This document shows, piece by piece, positions 52,567-61,992 of a DNA stretch of 64,000 nucleotides. The DNA lies in assembly GCA_030377965.1 (NCBI GenBank), contig JAUCGE010000003.1, forward strand, positions 33,096-97,095, read 5' to 3'. Source of the stretch: Desulfobacterales bacterium HSG16 (GTDB lineage: Bacteria; Desulfobacterota; Desulfobacteria; Desulfobacterales; HSG16). Position numbers and translations under genes: made by a program. The notes below the pieces were generated by a model. It searched no databases. It was not told where the DNA came from and worked only from the letters and a program-made list of their open reading frames with translations. The stretch's first letter is position 1. Each line of letters begins with the position of its first letter.

Positions 52567-54309
52567 ATGTTCGTTGTTCCTGTAATATCTGAAACCGGGT
52601 TGAAAAACCCTCCCTATGCTACGATCTGCATAATTTTACTCAATTGTCTGATTCTTTTCTTTTTTCAGTCAACAGATGACACGCGCATAAACCATGCATG
52701 GAGTTATTATTACGATTCAGGACTGGCTCAAATCGAAGTGCCGAGATATGCGGCCTGGCTTGACGGAAAGATTCAAAGAGAAAATGTGTATCATCTTGAT
52801 AATCAGTCCCTGATTTTTTTTCATAACCTTATGCTGGCGGATAAACGTTTTCTAATGCAGCTGGCAACAGAACAAATCATACAAAAAACAGATACCGTCT
52901 ATAAAGAATGGAAGAGCCTGAGAGAGGCATATGAAAATAAATTATCCAAAGTGATCTCTTTTCATTACGGGCTTGCACCGGCAACTCCGCGATTATCGTC
53001 ATTTTTTACATATATGTTTCTTCATTCAAGTGCGGGCCACCTTCTGTCGAATATGTTATTTTTATGGCTGGCCGGATGCATTCTGGAAACAGGCACAGGC
53101 AGGTTGAAGTATATAACCTGTTATATTCTGTCCGGCCTGTCATCCGCCATTTTATTCTGTCTGATCTTTCATGAAACCACAACCCCTCTTGTCGGAGCGT
53201 CTGGAGCTGTTTCAGGGCTTATGGGTATGTTTGCAATTTTATTCGCTGAAAAAAAAGTGCGAATACTCTATTCCCTTGGATTTTATTTCAACTATATCAA
53301 AATTCATGCTGTAATTCTGCTCCCGGCCTGGGTCAGTATCGAATTATGCCAGATTTTTATGACAGGGCAGGGCAGTGTGGCATATATCACCCATATCACA
53401 GGTATCATATCCGGCTCTGTTTTTGCTTTAGCATGTATAAAATTTTCAGAGAATGAAGAAAAAACAATTTTAAAAACCGATGATCTCAACGATACTCCCG
53501 GACTTATCCAGGCTGCATTACATCATATGAGCAGACTCGAACTCGACAAGGGAAGAAATCTCCTTGAACAGGCGTTGTTGAAAAATCCGGATCATATCTG
53601 GGCATTGATTCATCTGTTCAATATTTTAAAGCTTGAACCTCAGAATATTGCATTTCATGAAACAGCACGAAAATTGATGGATCTATTATGTGAAAATCCG
53701 AATACTTATGAGAAAGCTTTTGCTATTTATGAAGAATATATATCCCTTGTAAAAAAACCACTTATTTTTTCAGACTCTCTCTTACGTTATGCCCGAATTT
53801 TTATGGAAATCGGACAATTGAGATCAGCTGCAAAAATTTTGTCCGGTCTTCTTAAATCAAATCCTGAAGCAGAGGGAATGTCCGAGGCAGTCATGAAACT
53901 GGCCATAGAGTTTCGGAAAAAAGAGATTGAAAAAGGCTGGGATAAATGCTGTAAAATTATTATTTTTAAATATCCGAATTCAAAGGAATCAAAAATTTTG
54001 CAGATGGGGCTGAAAAATATGCCGGAGTCGAAAAATATGCCGGAGTCGAAAAATATGCCAGAGTCGAAAAATATGCCGGAGTCGAAAAATATGCCAGAGT
54101 CGAAAAATATGATGAAGCCTGAGCCTTTTGGTCGGAAAAAGACCGAATCCAAAAATAATGATTTAATCTGCCATTGTTTTGAATATACGAGAAAAGACAT
54201 TGAAAAAGATTATCTGGATAATGGTCAATCAATGATTCTTGAATTGATAAAACTCGAAAAGAAAACCGGTGGATGTAATTGTGCCACAAAAAATCCTGAA
54301 GGGCGCTGA
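52567..54309 (+). CDS. Rhomboid protease fused to TPR region, hexapeptide repeats and BFD-like [2Fe-2S] domain
   Basis: A 580-aa protein. Rhomboid core: HSSAGHLLSNMLFLWLAG, nucleophile Ser212 in GASGAVSG and His276 in THITGIISG, with about six membrane helices. Residues about 310-475 are TPR-like helices. Next are five exact NMPESK repeats, and a C-terminal domain with LICHCFEYTRKDIEKDY and GGCNCATKNPEGR, i.e. the Cys535/537 and 570/572 pattern of BFD/CopZ-N [2Fe-2S] domains. The combination is unusual. It would be an intramembrane protease with a cytoplasmic redox or iron-sensing tail. The start matches MFVVPV of related rhomboids; the ribosome site is weak. Confidence 0.82.
   Translation: MFVVPVISETGLKNPPYATICIILLNCLILFFFQSTDDTRINHAWSYYYDSGLAQIEVPRYAAWLDGKIQRENVYHLDNQSLIFFHNLMLADKRFLMQLATEQIIQKTDTVYKEWKSLREAYENKLSKVISFHYGLAPATPRLSSFFTYMFLHSSAGHLLSNMLFLWLAGCILETGTGRLKYITCYILSGLSSAILFCLIFHETTTPLVGASGAVSGLMGMFAILFAEKKVRILYSLGFYFNYIKIHAVILLPAWVSIELCQIFMTGQGSVAYITHITGIISGSVFALACIKFSENEEKTILKTDDLNDTPGLIQAALHHMSRLELDKGRNLLEQALLKNPDHIWALIHLFNILKLEPQNIAFHETARKLMDLLCENPNTYEKAFAIYEEYISLVKKPLIFSDSLLRYARIFMEIGQLRSAAKILSGLLKSNPEAEGMSEAVMKLAIEFRKKEIEKGWDKCCKIIIFKYPNSKESKILQMGLKNMPESKNMPESKNMPESKNMPESKNMPESKNMMKPEPFGRKKTESKNNDLICHCFEYTRKDIEKDYLDNGQSMILELIKLEKKTGGCNCATKNPEGR
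54016..54105. repeat. Coding minisatellite, five 18-bp units (NMPESK)
   Basis: Five tandem copies of AATATGCCGGAGTCGAAA, differing only in CCG/CCA. They form the linker between the TPR region and the [2Fe-2S] domain. Slippage would change linker length in steps of six residues. Confidence 0.95.
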
Positions 54310-54349
54310 TGTATAGCTGATGTCCGCCAGGTGGTGGAAACAATGAAGT

Positions 54350-55861
54350 CTAAAATTTTTTAAGGTATGCTCTGGCATCCTCAGCGACAGCATGATCTGA
54401 ATATTTTCCAAGCAATGCCTGTAAAATTTTTTTTGCCTTTAGATGGTTACCAAGATTTTCTTTATAAATTCTTGCTGCACTGAAACATGCAGCAGGAACT
54501 GCCGGGTCATCGTCCGGGCTGATATTGACAAATTTGTTATATGCACAGACAGCCTGTCTGCCGCACTCTTTTTCATCAAGCCACATACCCAGTAAAAATA
54601 AGACTGACGCATGGGGAGTGAAGGAAGGATCAATATCAAGGCATTGTAAATATAAGTCCAGAATTTTTTCCTTATCACCAGCCTTTACAAGAATATCCAG
54701 ATGAGTCTTTGCATGTTCGAGCATTTGAGGAAAATGTTTCTTGATCATCAGAAGTTTCAAATATCTGTCTGAAAGCCTGTTATCCCAGAATTTTCCATTT
54801 TCAGCGGCATCCTCTGCATCCTTGATTACAACAATGGCTTCATCAAATTTTCCATCCATAAGAAGCATATCAACCTGTCTTTGAAAAATAAGCTTTCTGT
54901 CTTTTTGCCCGAACATTCCCTCAGTACCAGTCAGAACCGGATCTCTGAAATTATGACAATCAATAGCGTATCCTATTTGTTCATGATATTGAAACATGAA
55001 ACAGCCTGTTAAATGGCAGGCCACAAGGACATAATAATTTATTACAAAAACGAGAAAAAAAGAATGCAGGTTTTCCGGAAAAACTGTCTTGACAATATCG
55101 AAACAGATTGCAGGCGCACAACCTGTGAAAGCCAGGAACAGGACAAGCAAAACATAATCTCTTCCAAGTTTTTTGTAAAGTCTGGTATGCTCGCGAAGAT
55201 TTAAGGCATCTTTGATGCTCTCACTATTAACTAAAATAATGAGCATAACGGGCAGAATGAAGATCACCATAAAAAGAACCGCCATGCCAGCAGGAAAACC
55301 AGCAAAATAAACAGCGCAGAATATGGCAGAAAAACAAAAAACGAACAGGCTCAAATGTATCAACACCTGAAACCAGCAGGAAAAAAGATTTTTCCAGTTG
55401 AGCCGGAAAGAAAAAATCCTGGAAGAGGGCAAACAGGAAGAAAAAAATTGGGGAGAAACAATTTGGGGAGGAAAAAAATCTCCCATCGAAGTTTTTTTCA
55501 GGCTCAAATACGCATAATGATAAAATATAGCGCAAAGCATGATCTGAAACAGCCTGTTCACTGATTCCTGAGCCGGAAACAGGATGCATGATGAAATGAT
55601 AAAATTACAGATAAACGGATGACGTTTGACAGGATATGTGAAAGATTTATGCAGCCGGTTTTTAAACCCAGTTATACAGGATGCGCCTGTCCAGTTCATG
55701 GACAGGCCGCATCTTGGACATTTGCAGCAGGATTCGTCTCTATTTATACCCGTAAAACCCGTAAAATCTTTTATGCCGCAATCATTACAGAAAACCATAT
55801 CGCAATTTACACACACCCACAAACCAGTCTTTACGGGGTGGTAATGGCAATATTTTGTCAA
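54350..55861 (-). CDS. B-box-like zinc finger membrane protein with TPR tail
   Basis: A 503-aa protein. The N-terminus is a B-box-like/GRF-type zinc site (CHYHPVKTGLWVCVNCDMVFCNDCG, then CCKCPRCG). Then come about five membrane helices (residues about 80-310), and a cytoplasmic TPR-like region (about 330-500, FDEAIVVIKDAEDAA, HLKAKKILQALLG). No enzymatic motif. The only start that includes the first zinc ligands is a TTG that overlaps the stop of dnaE (TTGA), so it is translationally coupled to the replicative polymerase gene. It converges with the rhomboid fusion gene, 40 bases apart. Its role is unknown. Confidence 0.75.
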   Translation of the reverse strand: MTKYCHYHPVKTGLWVCVNCDMVFCNDCGIKDFTGFTGINRDESCCKCPRCGLSMNWTGASCITGFKNRLHKSFTYPVKRHPFICNFIISSCILFPAQESVNRLFQIMLCAIFYHYAYLSLKKTSMGDFFPPQIVSPQFFSSCLPSSRIFSFRLNWKNLFSCWFQVLIHLSLFVFCFSAIFCAVYFAGFPAGMAVLFMVIFILPVMLIILVNSESIKDALNLREHTRLYKKLGRDYVLLVLFLAFTGCAPAICFDIVKTVFPENLHSFFLVFVINYYVLVACHLTGCFMFQYHEQIGYAIDCHNFRDPVLTGTEGMFGQKDRKLIFQRQVDMLLMDGKFDEAIVVIKDAEDAAENGKFWDNRLSDRYLKLLMIKKHFPQMLEHAKTHLDILVKAGDKEKILDLYLQCLDIDPSFTPHASVLFLLGMWLDEKECGRQAVCAYNKFVNISPDDDPAVPAACFSAARIYKENLGNHLKAKKILQALLGKYSDHAVAEDARAYLKKF

Positions 55862-58800
55862 TTGTTCCAGGATTTTCTGCTTTTTGAATTTCTTTCAAAA
55901 CTTGCAGCTTTACATGCACATGTCACAGCATTATATCCGAAAAGGGCGTTCACCTCACGAGTTAATCCCTGGCCGGGGCTGACTCTGATATCATCTGATA
56001 CACTGATGACGGTTTCTGACTTTTGGGACTCTTCCAGATGGATAAAAGCCTGGCATGTTCCAGGAAATCTTTGCAGAAGATCCCGCAGAGCCTGAAGGTG
56101 TGTTTTTTTCGTGCTGTTAATATCCAGATGAAACTGCATACTGGCTGTCCAGGTTTCTTCGGCCTTGTCCATTGATACTATCTTGTCAGCGAGTATTTTC
56201 AACGACTTGTCATCTTTTTGTATCTGGCCTTCGATCAAAACTGCACCGTCTTCAAGCAGGAGGTGGGCTACAGAATCGTAAACGGATGAAAATACGACGG
56301 TTTCAATGCTGCCATGCATATCTTCAGTGGTAATAAAGGCCATATCTTCGTTTTTTCTGGTCTTGATTTTTTTTATGGAAGTAATTATGCCTCCGATCCG
56401 CACGGCTTCCTTGTCAGACTGTTCCTTTATCGAGAGAGTATTGGCTGTTGTAAAGGTCTGAAGAAGATTTTCATGTCTGCTCAATGGATGGCCGGTGATG
56501 AAAAACCCCAGTGCTTCTTTTTCCATGGCCAGAAGTTCTTTTTCATCCAGTTCTTCCATCGTTGGAAGGGTGGGAGCGTTTAAAACCTGAACTTCATCTC
56601 CCATATCGAACAGACCCATCTGAGGATCGTTCTGTTCTTTTTGAATTCTCTGCCCGAAATCAAGAGCATCTTCTATTGCAGCAAGCATACGGGATCTAAA
56701 TTTTTTGGTGGAATCAAAGGCACCGCACCTGATCAGTCCTTCCACTACCCGCTTATTGACCTTTTTCAAGTCAACCCTTTTGCAAAAATCGAACAGGTCG
56801 GCAAAAGGGTTTTCTTTTCTTGTTTCGATAATTGACTCTATAGCCCCTTCTCCCACATTCTTGACAGCCATGAGTCCAAAACGAATCTTTCCATCTATAA
56901 CGGTAAATTCCTTGTTGCTTTCATTGACATCTGGAGGCAGTACCTCTATCGCATGGCTGCGGCATTCTGCTATGTATTTGACCACACCATCTGTGGAATG
57001 CATTTCAGAAGTCAACAGGGAAGCCATGAATTCGACCGGAAAATGGGCCTTGAGATAAGCGGTTTGAAAAGCTATCAGAGCATATGCTGCACTGTGGGAT
57101 TTGTTAAAACCGTATCCTCCGAATTTTTCCATAAGGTCAAAAATCATTTTGGCCTTATCTGCGGGAATATTATTTTCAACAGAGCCTTTCATGAAAAGCT
57201 TACGGTGTTCGGCCATGATTGAAGCTATTTTCTTCCCCATAGCCTTTCTGAGTCCGTCAGCGTCTGCCATAGAATAACTGGCAAGTACACCGGCGATTTT
57301 CATAACCTGCTCCTGATATACTATGACTCCATATGTTTCCTTTAAAATTTGTTCGAGTTCGGGAACGATATATTCAACTTTTTTTCTGCCATGTTTTCTT
57401 TCAACAAAATCGTCCACCATCCCGGAGTCAAGAGGGCCAGGCCGGTAAAGGGCCACCAGTGCTGTCACATCATCGAAACACCGGGGCTTCATTCTCATCA
57501 GCAATTCTTTCATGCCGGAGCTTTCCAGTTGGAACACTCCTGTCGTATCTCCGCCAGACAACAGGTCATAAGTTTTTTTGTCATCAAAGTCGAGTTCGAT
57601 CAGATCGGGTTTTTCCCCTGTCCTGTTCTGGATCAAGTTAAGCGCGTTCTCTATCACTGTCAGGTTGCGAAGCCCTAAAAAGTCGAATTTGACAAGACCG
57701 ATTTTTTCCACCCTTGTCATGTCGAACTGGGTTACAACTTCCCCTTTTTTTCCTTTATATAAAGGGAGATATTCTACAAGGGGTTTATCTCCGATCACTA
57801 CACCTGCCGCGTGGGTCGAAGCATGGCGTGTCAGTCCTTCCAATACCTTGCAGACTTTGATCAATTCGTCTATTTCAGATTTTTCATCTGCAAGAGCTTT
57901 TATTTTTGGTTCCTGCTCCAGTGCGTCTTTCAGGCTGATATTCAGCACTTCCGGAACCATTTTTGCTATAGCATCAACTTCACGCAGAGGAATATCAAGG
58001 GCGCGGCCCACATCCCTTATTACAGCCCTTGTTTTCATCTTTCCAAAGGTGATGATCTGGGCTACATAATCACCCCCGCCATAACGGTCTATAACGTATT
58101 TAAAAACTTTTTCCCTGCCGTTGATACAAAAATCAACATCAATATCAGGCATACTTATTCTGGACGGATTCAGAAAACGTTCAAAAATCAGACCATGTGA
58201 TATGGGATCAAGATCCGTAATGCCCATTGAATATGCGACTATACTGCCTGCGGCAGAACCTCTTCCAGGTCCTACTGGAACACCGTTTTCTTTTCCATAT
58301 TGGATAAAGTCTGCAACTATCAGAAAATAGCCGGGAAATCCCATGTTTTTGATTATGGAAACTTCATATTCTAAGCGCTCATTATAGACTTTCTCATCAA
58401 GGTTCGGATCTTTCTTTTTCAAGACCGCCATCCGGTCGTCAAAGCCCTGCCTTACTTTTTTGTCAAAAATTTCATCAGCAGTTTGATTTGAATCAGCATC
58501 GTATTTAGGGAAATGATAGGTGGAAAAATCGAATTCAACCTCGCACCGGTTTGCGATTTCAACAGTGTTTGCAATGGATTCTGGATGATCTTTAAAAAAT
58601 TCAGCCATTTCCTGCCCTGACTTGAAATAGAGCTGATCTGTGCCGAATTGAAATCGATCCTTGTCATAAACAGTTTTGCCGGTCTGGATACATAAAAGCA
58701 CATCATGCGCTCTTACATCTTCCTGATCCAGATAATGGCAGTCATTGGTCGCGACAAGAGGGATTGAAAGGCGCTTGCTCATGTCAAAGAGAACTTCGTT

Positions 58801-59367
58801 TACATCCTCTTGAATTTTTAAGCCGTTGTTCTGAACCTCAAGATAGAAATTTTCTTCACCGAAAACAGATTGATGAAACCTGGCAGCCTCATCAGCTTTG
58901 TCTATTTTATTATCAAGAACGAGGCGTGCCACTTCTCCCTGCAGACAGGCTGACAGGGCAATCAGTCCCTCACTGTGCTGTTGCAGGATTTCCCTGTCTA
59001 TTCTTGGCTTGTAGTAAAAACCTTCCAATTGAGCAATAGATACCAGTTTGCAAAGGTTTTTATAACCAGTTCGGTTTTTGGCCAGTAAAACAAGATGGGA
59101 ACTTTTTTTATCTTTGGGTTCCTTGTGTTTCAGGGTACGGGGCGCTACATAGCATTCGCACCCTATGACCGGCCTGATTTCGGCTTTTTTCGCTACTTCA
59201 TAAAATTCGAGCGCCCCGAACATGGTTCCGTGGTCGGTAATGGCCACAGACTTCATTCCAAACTGGCCAGCTCTCTCCATAAGGGAATTGAGCCGGATAG
59301 CACCATCAAGCAGGCTGTATTGAGTATGTACATGGAGATGAACAAAATCGACAGGACTGGCTGCCAT
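55858..59367 (-). CDS. dnaE: DNA polymerase III alpha subunit
   Basis: The replicative polymerase, 1169 aa. N-terminal PHP domain (HLHVHTQYSLLDGA, ITDHGTMFGA), class C polymerase catalytic region (GPGRGSAAGSIVAY, MPDIDVDFC with the catalytic Asp pair, and KFDFLGLRNLTVI), helix-hairpin-helix and OB-fold region (IGGIITSIKKIKTRKNEDMAFI) near residue 1000. It is slightly shorter at the C-terminus than in E. coli. Upstream 165 bases carry a mini-MITE and a REP hairpin, so the promoter must lie among repeats or upstream of guaB. Confidence 0.97.
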   Translation of the reverse strand: MAASPVDFVHLHVHTQYSLLDGAIRLNSLMERAGQFGMKSVAITDHGTMFGALEFYEVAKKAEIRPVIGCECYVAPRTLKHKEPKDKKSSHLVLLAKNRTGYKNLCKLVSIAQLEGFYYKPRIDREILQQHSEGLIALSACLQGEVARLVLDNKIDKADEAARFHQSVFGEENFYLEVQNNGLKIQEDVNEVLFDMSKRLSIPLVATNDCHYLDQEDVRAHDVLLCIQTGKTVYDKDRFQFGTDQLYFKSGQEMAEFFKDHPESIANTVEIANRCEVEFDFSTYHFPKYDADSNQTADEIFDKKVRQGFDDRMAVLKKKDPNLDEKVYNERLEYEVSIIKNMGFPGYFLIVADFIQYGKENGVPVGPGRGSAAGSIVAYSMGITDLDPISHGLIFERFLNPSRISMPDIDVDFCINGREKVFKYVIDRYGGGDYVAQIITFGKMKTRAVIRDVGRALDIPLREVDAIAKMVPEVLNISLKDALEQEPKIKALADEKSEIDELIKVCKVLEGLTRHASTHAAGVVIGDKPLVEYLPLYKGKKGEVVTQFDMTRVEKIGLVKFDFLGLRNLTVIENALNLIQNRTGEKPDLIELDFDDKKTYDLLSGGDTTGVFQLESSGMKELLMRMKPRCFDDVTALVALYRPGPLDSGMVDDFVERKHGRKKVEYIVPELEQILKETYGVIVYQEQVMKIAGVLASYSMADADGLRKAMGKKIASIMAEHRKLFMKGSVENNIPADKAKMIFDLMEKFGGYGFNKSHSAAYALIAFQTAYLKAHFPVEFMASLLTSEMHSTDGVVKYIAECRSHAIEVLPPDVNESNKEFTVIDGKIRFGLMAVKNVGEGAIESIIETRKENPFADLFDFCKRVDLKKVNKRVVEGLIRCGAFDSTKKFRSRMLAAIEDALDFGQRIQKEQNDPQMGLFDMGDEVQVLNAPTLPTMEELDEKELLAMEKEALGFFITGHPLSRHENLLQTFTTANTLSIKEQSDKEAVRIGGIITSIKKIKTRKNEDMAFITTEDMHGSIETVVFSSVYDSVAHLLLEDGAVLIEGQIQKDDKSLKILADKIVSMDKAEETWTASMQFHLDINSTKKTHLQALRDLLQRFPGTCQAFIHLEESQKSETVISVSDDIRVSPGQGLTREVNALFGYNAVTCACKAASFERNSKSRKSWNN

Positions 59368-59393
59368 AGATCGCCTCTTATATTGATTTTAGC

Positions 59394-59429
59394 AGGGGCG
59401 TGGATGAAATTAATTTCATCCACGGCCCT
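59394..59429. mobile_element. MITE remnant, only the terminal inverted repeats
   Basis: AGGGGCGTGGATGAAATT joined to AATTTCATCCACGGCCCT: the two 18-bp ends of the 161-bp element fused (one mismatch), with the interior gone. It lies 26 bases upstream of the dnaE start codon. Confidence 0.7.
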
Positions 59430-59455
59430 AGGGTTCCAAATAAAATACCCGATAC

Positions 59456-59483
59456 GGTAGGGCGGGGTTCCGTCCCCGCCATC
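59456..59483. repeat. REP-like hairpin, GGTAGGGCGGGGTTCCGTCCCCGCCATC
   Basis: Exact reverse complement of 9179-9206. It lies between guaB and dnaE, downstream of the guaB stop, and is followed on the plus strand by TTTT. Confidence 0.7.
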
Positions 59484-59536
59484 TTTTCATAAATGTATCA
59501 TCGGGTATTGCATTGTCAACTCTCTTACGGACTCTC

Positions 59537-61003
59537 TTACGAACTTGTGATATAATTGGGAGCTTCCTTGGTGATGATTACATCATGAACATGACTTTCT
59601 CTCATTCCCGCGGAGCTTATCTTGGTAAACCGGGCGTTCTGGCGTAAATCCTCAATGGTTCTGCTGCCGACATAGCCCATGCCCGCTTTAAGGCCCCCCA
59701 CAAGCTGAAATATAATCTCCATAAGACTGCCGCGATAGGGAACACGGCCCACAATACCTTCAGGAACGAGCTTATCGTTTTCCTCATCTTCATCAAGATA
59801 ATACCTGTCTTTACTTCCCTTTTTCATAGCCTCCAGAGATCCCATACCCCTATAGACTTTATAGCTCCGGCCCTGGAAAAAAATTGTTTCTCCCGGACTT
59901 TCTTCGGAACCGGCCAGAAGACCTCCGACCATTATAACATGCGCTCCGGCTCCGATAGCTTTTGTAATGTCACCAGAAAATTTTATGCCTCCGTCCGCTA
60001 TCAGTGGAACGCCTGTTTTTTCGGATATATCACGACAGTTCATTATAGCAGTAATCTGGGGAACACCGATACCGGCAACTATTCGAGTGGTGCAGATTGA
60101 TCCTGGCCCTATACCGATCTTGACACCGTCAACTCCTGCCTTTATGAGATCGTGAGCGCCTTTTGCGGTTCCTACATTTCCAGCTATCAATTCGATATCA
60201 GGGAAAGTTGATTTCAAGAGCCTGACCGATTCGATGACATTTTTCGAATGACCGTGAGAAGTGTCGATACAGATAACATCAGCGCCAGCTTTCAACAGAG
60301 CTTGTGTCCGCTCTTCCATGTCCGGCCCCACACCTACAGCGGCTCCTGCTCTGAGTCTTCCTCGGCTGTCCTTGCAGGCATTGGGATATTTTTTTATTTT
60401 TTCTATATCCTTTATGGTGACCATGCCTTTGAGCCTGCCATTGTCATCGACCACCAGAAGTTTTTCGATTCTATGTGTGTGTAAAAGTTTTTTCGATTCT
60501 TCAAGGCTTATGCCTTCAAGTACTGTCACCAGGTTTTCGGTGGTCATGACTTTGGAGACCGGTTTGTCAAGATCTGTCTCAAATCTCAAATCCCGGTTTG
60601 TCACTATTCCCACAAGTTGTTCCCCGCTGGTAACAGGTACACCTGAAATACGGTATTTTTTCATCATCTTCAGCACTTCCCGGATTAACTTTTCCGGTCT
60701 GATGGTCACAGGATCGACGATCATGCCGCTTTCGGATTTTTTTACCCTGTCCACCTCAATACGCTGGTTTTCTATACTCATATTTCTGTGAATAAAACCG
60801 ATACCACCTGCTCTGGCCATACTGATGGATGTGCGGGCTTCAGTTACAGTATCCATTGCCGCACTCACGAGGGGAATATTAAGTTCAAGGTTTTTTGTCA
60901 ATCTTGTATGTGTATCAGCGTCTTTTGGCAGGACATCCGAATAATTGGGGATCAACAACACATCATCAAACGAATAGGCTTCTTCCACATTGATCTGGCT
61001 CAT
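59537..61003 (-). CDS. guaB: Inosine-5'-monophosphate dehydrogenase
   Basis: A 488-aa enzyme that oxidises IMP to XMP with NAD, the committed step of GMP synthesis. Motifs: [15 protein letters not shown] start ([16 protein letters not shown]), two CBS domains (about 95-205), catalytic loop [13 protein letters not shown] with Cys, [11 protein letters not shown] and the flap with [12 protein letters not shown]. The ATG at 61003 has GGAGGAAAAA in front; an upstream in-frame start is not needed. It precedes dnaE on the same strand. Confidence 0.96.
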   Translation of the reverse strand: MSQINVEEAYSFDDVLLIPNYSDVLPKDADTHTRLTKNLELNIPLVSAAMDTVTEARTSISMARAGGIGFIHRNMSIENQRIEVDRVKKSESGMIVDPVTIRPEKLIREVLKMMKKYRISGVPVTSGEQLVGIVTNRDLRFETDLDKPVSKVMTTENLVTVLEGISLEESKKLLHTHRIEKLLVVDDNGRLKGMVTIKDIEKIKKYPNACKDSRGRLRAGAAVGVGPDMEERTQALLKAGADVICIDTSHGHSKNVIESVRLLKSTFPDIELIAGNVGTAKGAHDLIKAGVDGVKIGIGPGSICTTRIVAGIGVPQITAIMNCRDISEKTGVPLIADGGIKFSGDITKAIGAGAHVIMVGGLLAGSEESPGETIFFQGRSYKVYRGMGSLEAMKKGSKDRYYLDEDEENDKLVPEGIVGRVPYRGSLMEIIFQLVGGLKAGMGYVGSRTIEDLRQNARFTKISSAGMRESHVHDVIITKEAPNYITSS

Positions 61004-61167
61004 TTTTTCCTCCGTCAAGGGCTTGGGGCAAGTGGTGTCCGGCAAAAAAAACAGCACTGCTTTATTGACCCTGGTATTTGTTACCTTGACTTATGCCCCG
61101 ATTTCAAATTAAAAGATAGTTTTTGTTTTTATTCTCAAAAAACCAATAAAGCTCTGGAAATAATATT

Positions 61168-61776
61168 ATGCTTATCGAAATCAACCCGGACAACCCCCAG
61201 GAACGACTTATAAACAAAGTGATCGATGTCATGAAAAGAGGCGGGGTCATTGCCTACCCAACAGATACATATTATGGCATCGGCTGTGATATTATGAACA
61301 AAAAAGCCATTCAGAAAGTCTATCAACTCAAACAGCGCAACAAAAACAAACCTTTCAGTTTCATATGTTCGGGGTTGAAAAACATAAGTGACTACGCCAA
61401 GGTTTCAAATTATGCTTATAAAAATATGAAACGTCTTCTGCCCGGACCCTATACCTTCATATTAGACGGTTCCAAGCTTGTTCCAAAAATTATGCTCACA
61501 AATCGAAAGACAGCAGGTATAAGGGTGCCTGACAATACCATCTGTCTTGCATTGGTTCAGGCCCTGGAAAATCCCATACTTTCTACCAGCGCAACAAAAC
61601 CAGATGGTTCTATCTTCTATGATCCTTCATTTATATATGACTATTTCGGTTCCAGAATTGATATGGTTATCGACGGGGGGCCGGTTGTGGGCCAGCCATC
61701 GAGCGTTGTTTCATTAAGCGGGGATATTCCTGAAGTCATACGTAAAGGACTCGGAGATACCAGCATTTTCGAGTAA
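61168..61776 (+). CDS. YciO/Sua5/YrdC family protein (threonylcarbamoyl-AMP synthase-like)
   Basis: A 202-aa single YrdC domain. The family motifs are present: GGVIAYPTDTYYGIGCD, KQRNKNKPFSFIC (KRxxxKP), LLPGPYTFIL and ILSTSATKPDG. TsaC/Sua5 enzymes make the threonylcarbamoyl-AMP used for t6A37 in tRNA; the YciO branch is similar but weaker. The length and KQRNKNKPFS favour YciO. GGAAATAA precedes the ATG. Divergent from guaB. Confidence 0.88.
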   Translation: MLIEINPDNPQERLINKVIDVMKRGGVIAYPTDTYYGIGCDIMNKKAIQKVYQLKQRNKNKPFSFICSGLKNISDYAKVSNYAYKNMKRLLPGPYTFILDGSKLVPKIMLTNRKTAGIRVPDNTICLALVQALENPILSTSATKPDGSIFYDPSFIYDYFGSRIDMVIDGGPVVGQPSSVVSLSGDIPEVIRKGLGDTSIFE

Positions 61777-61824
61777 ATATAATTCTCGAAAATTCCCATA
61801 TCATGTTTTTTCTGTGATAAACTT

Positions 61825-61895
61825 AGGGCAGTGGATGAAATAACTTCCACAACCTTGCTTGCCTGTAATCTGTTTTTTTGCGTTGCATCAATGGG
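61825..61895. mobile_element. MITE half copy
   Basis: AGGGCAGTGGATGAAATAACTTCC...GCGTTGCATCAATGGG matches the reverse complement of the right half of copy A and stops at the centre of the palindrome. It lies in the gap between the YciO gene and the rpsA terminator. Confidence 0.65.
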
Positions 61896-61914
61896 ACAAC
61901 CACAATTTTTTGAT

Positions 61915-61956
61915 ATAAAAAAAGCAGGGAAGGCGTTTTATTGCCGTCCCTGCTTT
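61915..61956 (-). terminator. Rho-independent terminator of rpsA
   Basis: Stem AAAGCAGGGAAGGC/GCCGTCCCTGCTTT (14 bp, one mismatch, 8-base loop; 61921-61956) followed, on the minus strand, by a run of T residues (AAAAAAA on the plus strand). It lies 37 bases after the rpsA stop codon. Confidence 0.85.
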
Positions 61957-61992
61957 CCTGTTTATAACATTCAGGAAGAAATCAATCTCCTG

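Noticed and set aside
51856..54200. Open frames on the opposite strand of the NMPESK repeat region (repetitive FDSGIF protein)
   Set aside because: They are antisense shadows of the 18-base repeat; no ribosome site or family likeness.
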